This document shows, in pieces, positions 7,326 through 8,872 of a stretch of 8,872 nt of DNA. The stretch lies in contig JAFGPY010000423.1 in assembly GCA_016935955.1 (NCBI GenBank), forward strand, positions 1-8,872, read 5' to 3'. The position numbers and the translations under genes are program-made. The notes under the pieces are model-generated. The model made no database searches and had not been told where the DNA came from. It worked only from the letters and a program-made list of their open reading frames with translations. Source of the DNA: Planctomycetota bacterium. GTDB taxonomy: Bacteria > Planctomycetota > Phycisphaerae > FEN-1346 > JAACEH01. Position 1 is the stretch's first letter. Each line of letters begins with the position of its first letter.

Positions 7326-7347
7326 GAAGCCGCCTGAAGGCGGCTTC
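7326..7347 (-). terminator. Candidate bidirectional terminator between convergent genes
   Basis: A perfect 9-bp stem, GAAGCCGCC (7326-7334) and GGCGGCTTC (7339-7347), with a four-base loop. On the minus strand it is followed by TTCTTTG and lies about 40 bases beyond the stop at 7386, as expected for a terminator of the LTxxQ-protein gene. It may also back up termination of the plus-strand lipoprotein gene. Confidence 0.6.
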
Positions 7348-7385
7348 GCTTGAACTCTTGACGCTCGGCGGCGCGCCACGGACCG

Positions 7386-8228
7386 CTACTGGCCGGGGCC
7401 CTCGGGTTCTCCGTTGGACTGTTCCGTCGCCCTCCTCATCTGCTCAAACATCTTCTTCGTCATCTCCCTGGACCTCTCCATCTGGATCTTCATCTGGTTC
7501 AGCGCCTCCATCTGGCCGCCGTCGAAGATCGGCGTCAGGTCATCCAGAGCGGCAGTCATCTCCGTCATTCCATCCAGAGTCTCCTGGAACAACGCGTTGT
7601 ACTCCGATGCCAGAGTCTGCTGAATCTGTTCGTCGGTGAACCGGCCGCTCTCTCTCATTTCCGTGGCCTTTTGATTCAGCGCCTCCGCTCGTTCCTGCGG
7701 CCCGACCATCATGCTGAGCATGATGCCGCAAAGCCGTTCCCTGATCTCCGCAGCCTGTTCTCGCTGGGCTTCAGTGAGCTTGAGCCCGTCGAGCATCTTG
7801 TTGACGCTCGTTTCCGCCATCAGCACCATGGCCTGCGTCATCCGGGCCTTGTCCTCGGCGGCCCGCTTCGCCGCTTTCTCCTCGTCACTCAACAACTCCT
7901 CGCTTGGGGCCTCATCGACGCCGGGCTCGGGGGCCGCGGCGTCCTGAGTATCCGCGGAATCAATCGTCGGCGAGGCATCAGCTACAGCAGCAGTCTTCCC
8001 CTCCGCCTCGGGCGCAGCAGGCGCGGTCTCTGTACCTGCAGATTTGACGCTGGCGACAGCAACATCCTGCACGTCACCGCCGACTGCCGAGGTCGTGTCC
8101 GTTGCAGATGTCTCCGCCACGCCTGGAGCCGTCCGACTGCTCAGCTTTACCAGGACCACTCCCTCAATCACTGCCGCCAATGTCGCCACGACGGCAATTA
8201 TCGTCACGATTCGTAACCGTGTTTCCAT
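7386..8228 (-). CDS. Membrane-anchored helical protein with an LTxxQ motif, function unknown
   Basis: This 280-residue protein has one N-terminal membrane segment (residues 7-29, from IVTIIAVVATLAAVIEGVVL), so the rest should lie outside the cytoplasm. Residues about 35-108 are an Ala/Asp/Thr/Glu-rich linker without hydrophobic core. Residues about 109-268 are strongly helical and charged, probably coiled coil, and Met-rich in parts (ERSREMTKKMFEQM). LTEAQ at 151-155 is the LTxxQ signature of Spy/CpxP/ZraP-like periplasmic stress and chaperone proteins, but only one copy is seen and the protein is longer than that family, so the link is tentative. ATG 8228 is chosen because GGGAGAG (8235-8241) lies 6 bases upstream and the membrane segment follows at once; the frame stays open upstream to 8282. 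It lies just downstream of the tRNA-Pro fragment in the same orientation. A role in envelope stress or assembly is a guess. Confidence 0.8.
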   Translation of the reverse strand: METRLRIVTIIAVVATLAAVIEGVVLVKLSSRTAPGVAETSATDTTSAVGGDVQDVAVASVKSAGTETAPAAPEAEGKTAAVADASPTIDSADTQDAAAPEPGVDEAPSEELLSDEEKAAKRAAEDKARMTQAMVLMAETSVNKMLDGLKLTEAQREQAAEIRERLCGIMLSMMVGPQERAEALNQKATEMRESGRFTDEQIQQTLASEYNALFQETLDGMTEMTAALDDLTPIFDGGQMEALNQMKIQMERSREMTKKMFEQMRRATEQSNGEPEGPGQ

Positions 8229-8348
8229 ACCCTTCTCTCCCGCCAAACAGCGAAGCGGCGTCACGGCGCTAAACGGATGCAAGAACGGAAGAACAACCGC
8301 CAGAAGCAGAACCGCCCGATACTTCCCGCGCTCGATTCTCTCAAGAAA

Positions 8349-8397
<49 letters not shown>

Positions 8398-8653
8398 CCA
8401 TAATCTCTCTCGACACACTACCTCAGCAGACCTAAATCCCCTTCAACTGTCCCACTTACAGACACACCCAACTCGCTATACTCCTGCACCCATCCTCACC
8501 ATTCTACGCCCTTCTCTCCACGCCTTGTCCCCACTGTGTCACCGCCGGCATCTACCCCTCGCCCTACGCTTTCCTACTCGTCTTCTACAGCCCACGATCC
8601 TCAACATCACTTACTCCATCAACACACGCCTCACGGCCCTCCCGCTTCTCCGC
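8398..8653. other. Unassigned, strongly strand-skewed stretch beyond the tRNA fragment
   Basis: No gene is supported here. A plus-strand open frame runs through it, but it begins inside the antisense of the tRNA and its translation is Pro/Leu/Thr/His-rich without recognisable structure. Composition is striking: by hand count positions 8461-8640 hold about 85 C and only 19 G on the plus strand, so the minus strand is purine-rich. The minus strand has frequent stops and no credible gene. No repeats, array or RNA fold was recognised. Confidence 0.5.
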
Positions 8654-8872
8654 CTATTCAAGCAAGAGACTTTCCAAGTACTCTCTTGCACGCGGATAAC
8701 CGTCACTTCCAAAGAACAGCGTCAGGCTGAGAGACCACCCGTGATTTCCGATACTCCAACATTCCACCAGCCACCCACCGGTCCTTGGGGGCGTAAAATG
8801 CTTTCTGTAAATTGATCGTCCTGGGGCGGCGCAGCGGAGGCGAGCGCCAGCGAGCCGAAGCGAAGCCGCCCC
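8654..8872 (-). CDS. Partial unrecognised reading frame running off the window edge
   Basis: On the minus strand a frame enters from the window edge and stays open for 72 codons to a TAG at 8654-8656; it has no ATG and so would be the C-terminus of a longer gene. The last ~46 residues look protein-like, including TGGWLVECWSIGNHG, then LTLFFGSDGYPRAR, ending EYLESLLLE. The first ~18 residues come from the GC-rich inverted repeat at the edge and read GAASLRLAGAR, unlike the rest; either the repeat lies inside the gene or it has truncated it. Third codon positions are only about half G/C by hand count, unlike the GC-rich genes to the left. No family is recognised. If the tRNA fragment marks an island edge, this would be cargo or a remnant. 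Confidence 0.35.
   Translation of the reverse strand, partial: GAASLRLAGARLRCAAPGRSIYRKHFTPPRTGGWLVECWSIGNHGWSLSLTLFFGSDGYPRAREYLESLLLE
8823..8872. repeat. GC-rich inverted repeat at the window edge
   Basis: GGGGCGGC (8823-8830) and GCCGCCCC (8865-8872) are perfect inverted copies. Between them lie a GGCG-AG-CGCC mini-hairpin (8839-8848) and several AGCG/GCGAG short repeats. The element ends exactly at the last base, which suggests a repeated palindromic unit where an assembly stopped, though a chance cut of a longer element is equally possible. Confidence 0.45.

Overview
The window looks like a chromosomal segment from a high-GC, Gram-negative, polysaccharide-degrading bacterium, most plausibly a member of the Planctomycetota (Phycisphaerae-like) or a close PVC relative, probably from an environmental assembly. 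This is an inference from protein style: a WVPGYW-repeat lipoprotein, a CE15-type esterase with a PHQSGCGG signature, and a heparinase II/III-like lyase. No rRNA or other taxonomic marker is present.

Layout. Positions 1-362 hold the 3' end of an unrecognised plus-strand membrane-protein reading frame. Positions 452-2623 (minus) encode a secreted heparinase II/III-like lyase of 723 residues, with a TTG start. A 182-bp intergenic region carrying three adjacent short palindromes separates it from a divergent plus-strand gene (2806-4008) for a CE15 glucuronoyl-esterase-like hydrolase. This pair suggests uronate-containing polysaccharide breakdown, with lyase cleavage of a glycan backbone and hydrolysis of uronoyl esters. 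Converging on the esterase is a MarR-type regulator (4049-4531, minus). Across a 265-bp divergent region containing two further dyads lies a large lipoprotein gene (4797-7229, plus). Its product has a tryptophan-rich 14-residue repeat domain and a 400-residue Thr/Pro/Gln tail built from about four ~62-residue units. Two hairpins follow, then a minus-strand gene (7386-8228) for a membrane-anchored, Ala/acid-rich, helical protein carrying one LTxxQ motif.

The right edge is the most unusual part. Positions 8349-8397 (minus) are the 3' half of a tRNA-Pro(UGG) gene, from the anticodon stem to an encoded CCA, with no 5' half beside it. This is the classic appearance of a displaced tRNA 3' end (attachment site) at the boundary of an integrated element. 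The geometry would put the element at higher coordinates. Sequence beyond it changes character: about 250 bp very poor in G on the plus strand, then a partial minus-strand reading frame with different codon use (8654-8872), then a GC-rich inverted repeat ending exactly at the window edge. No integrase is visible, so the island interpretation is an inference.
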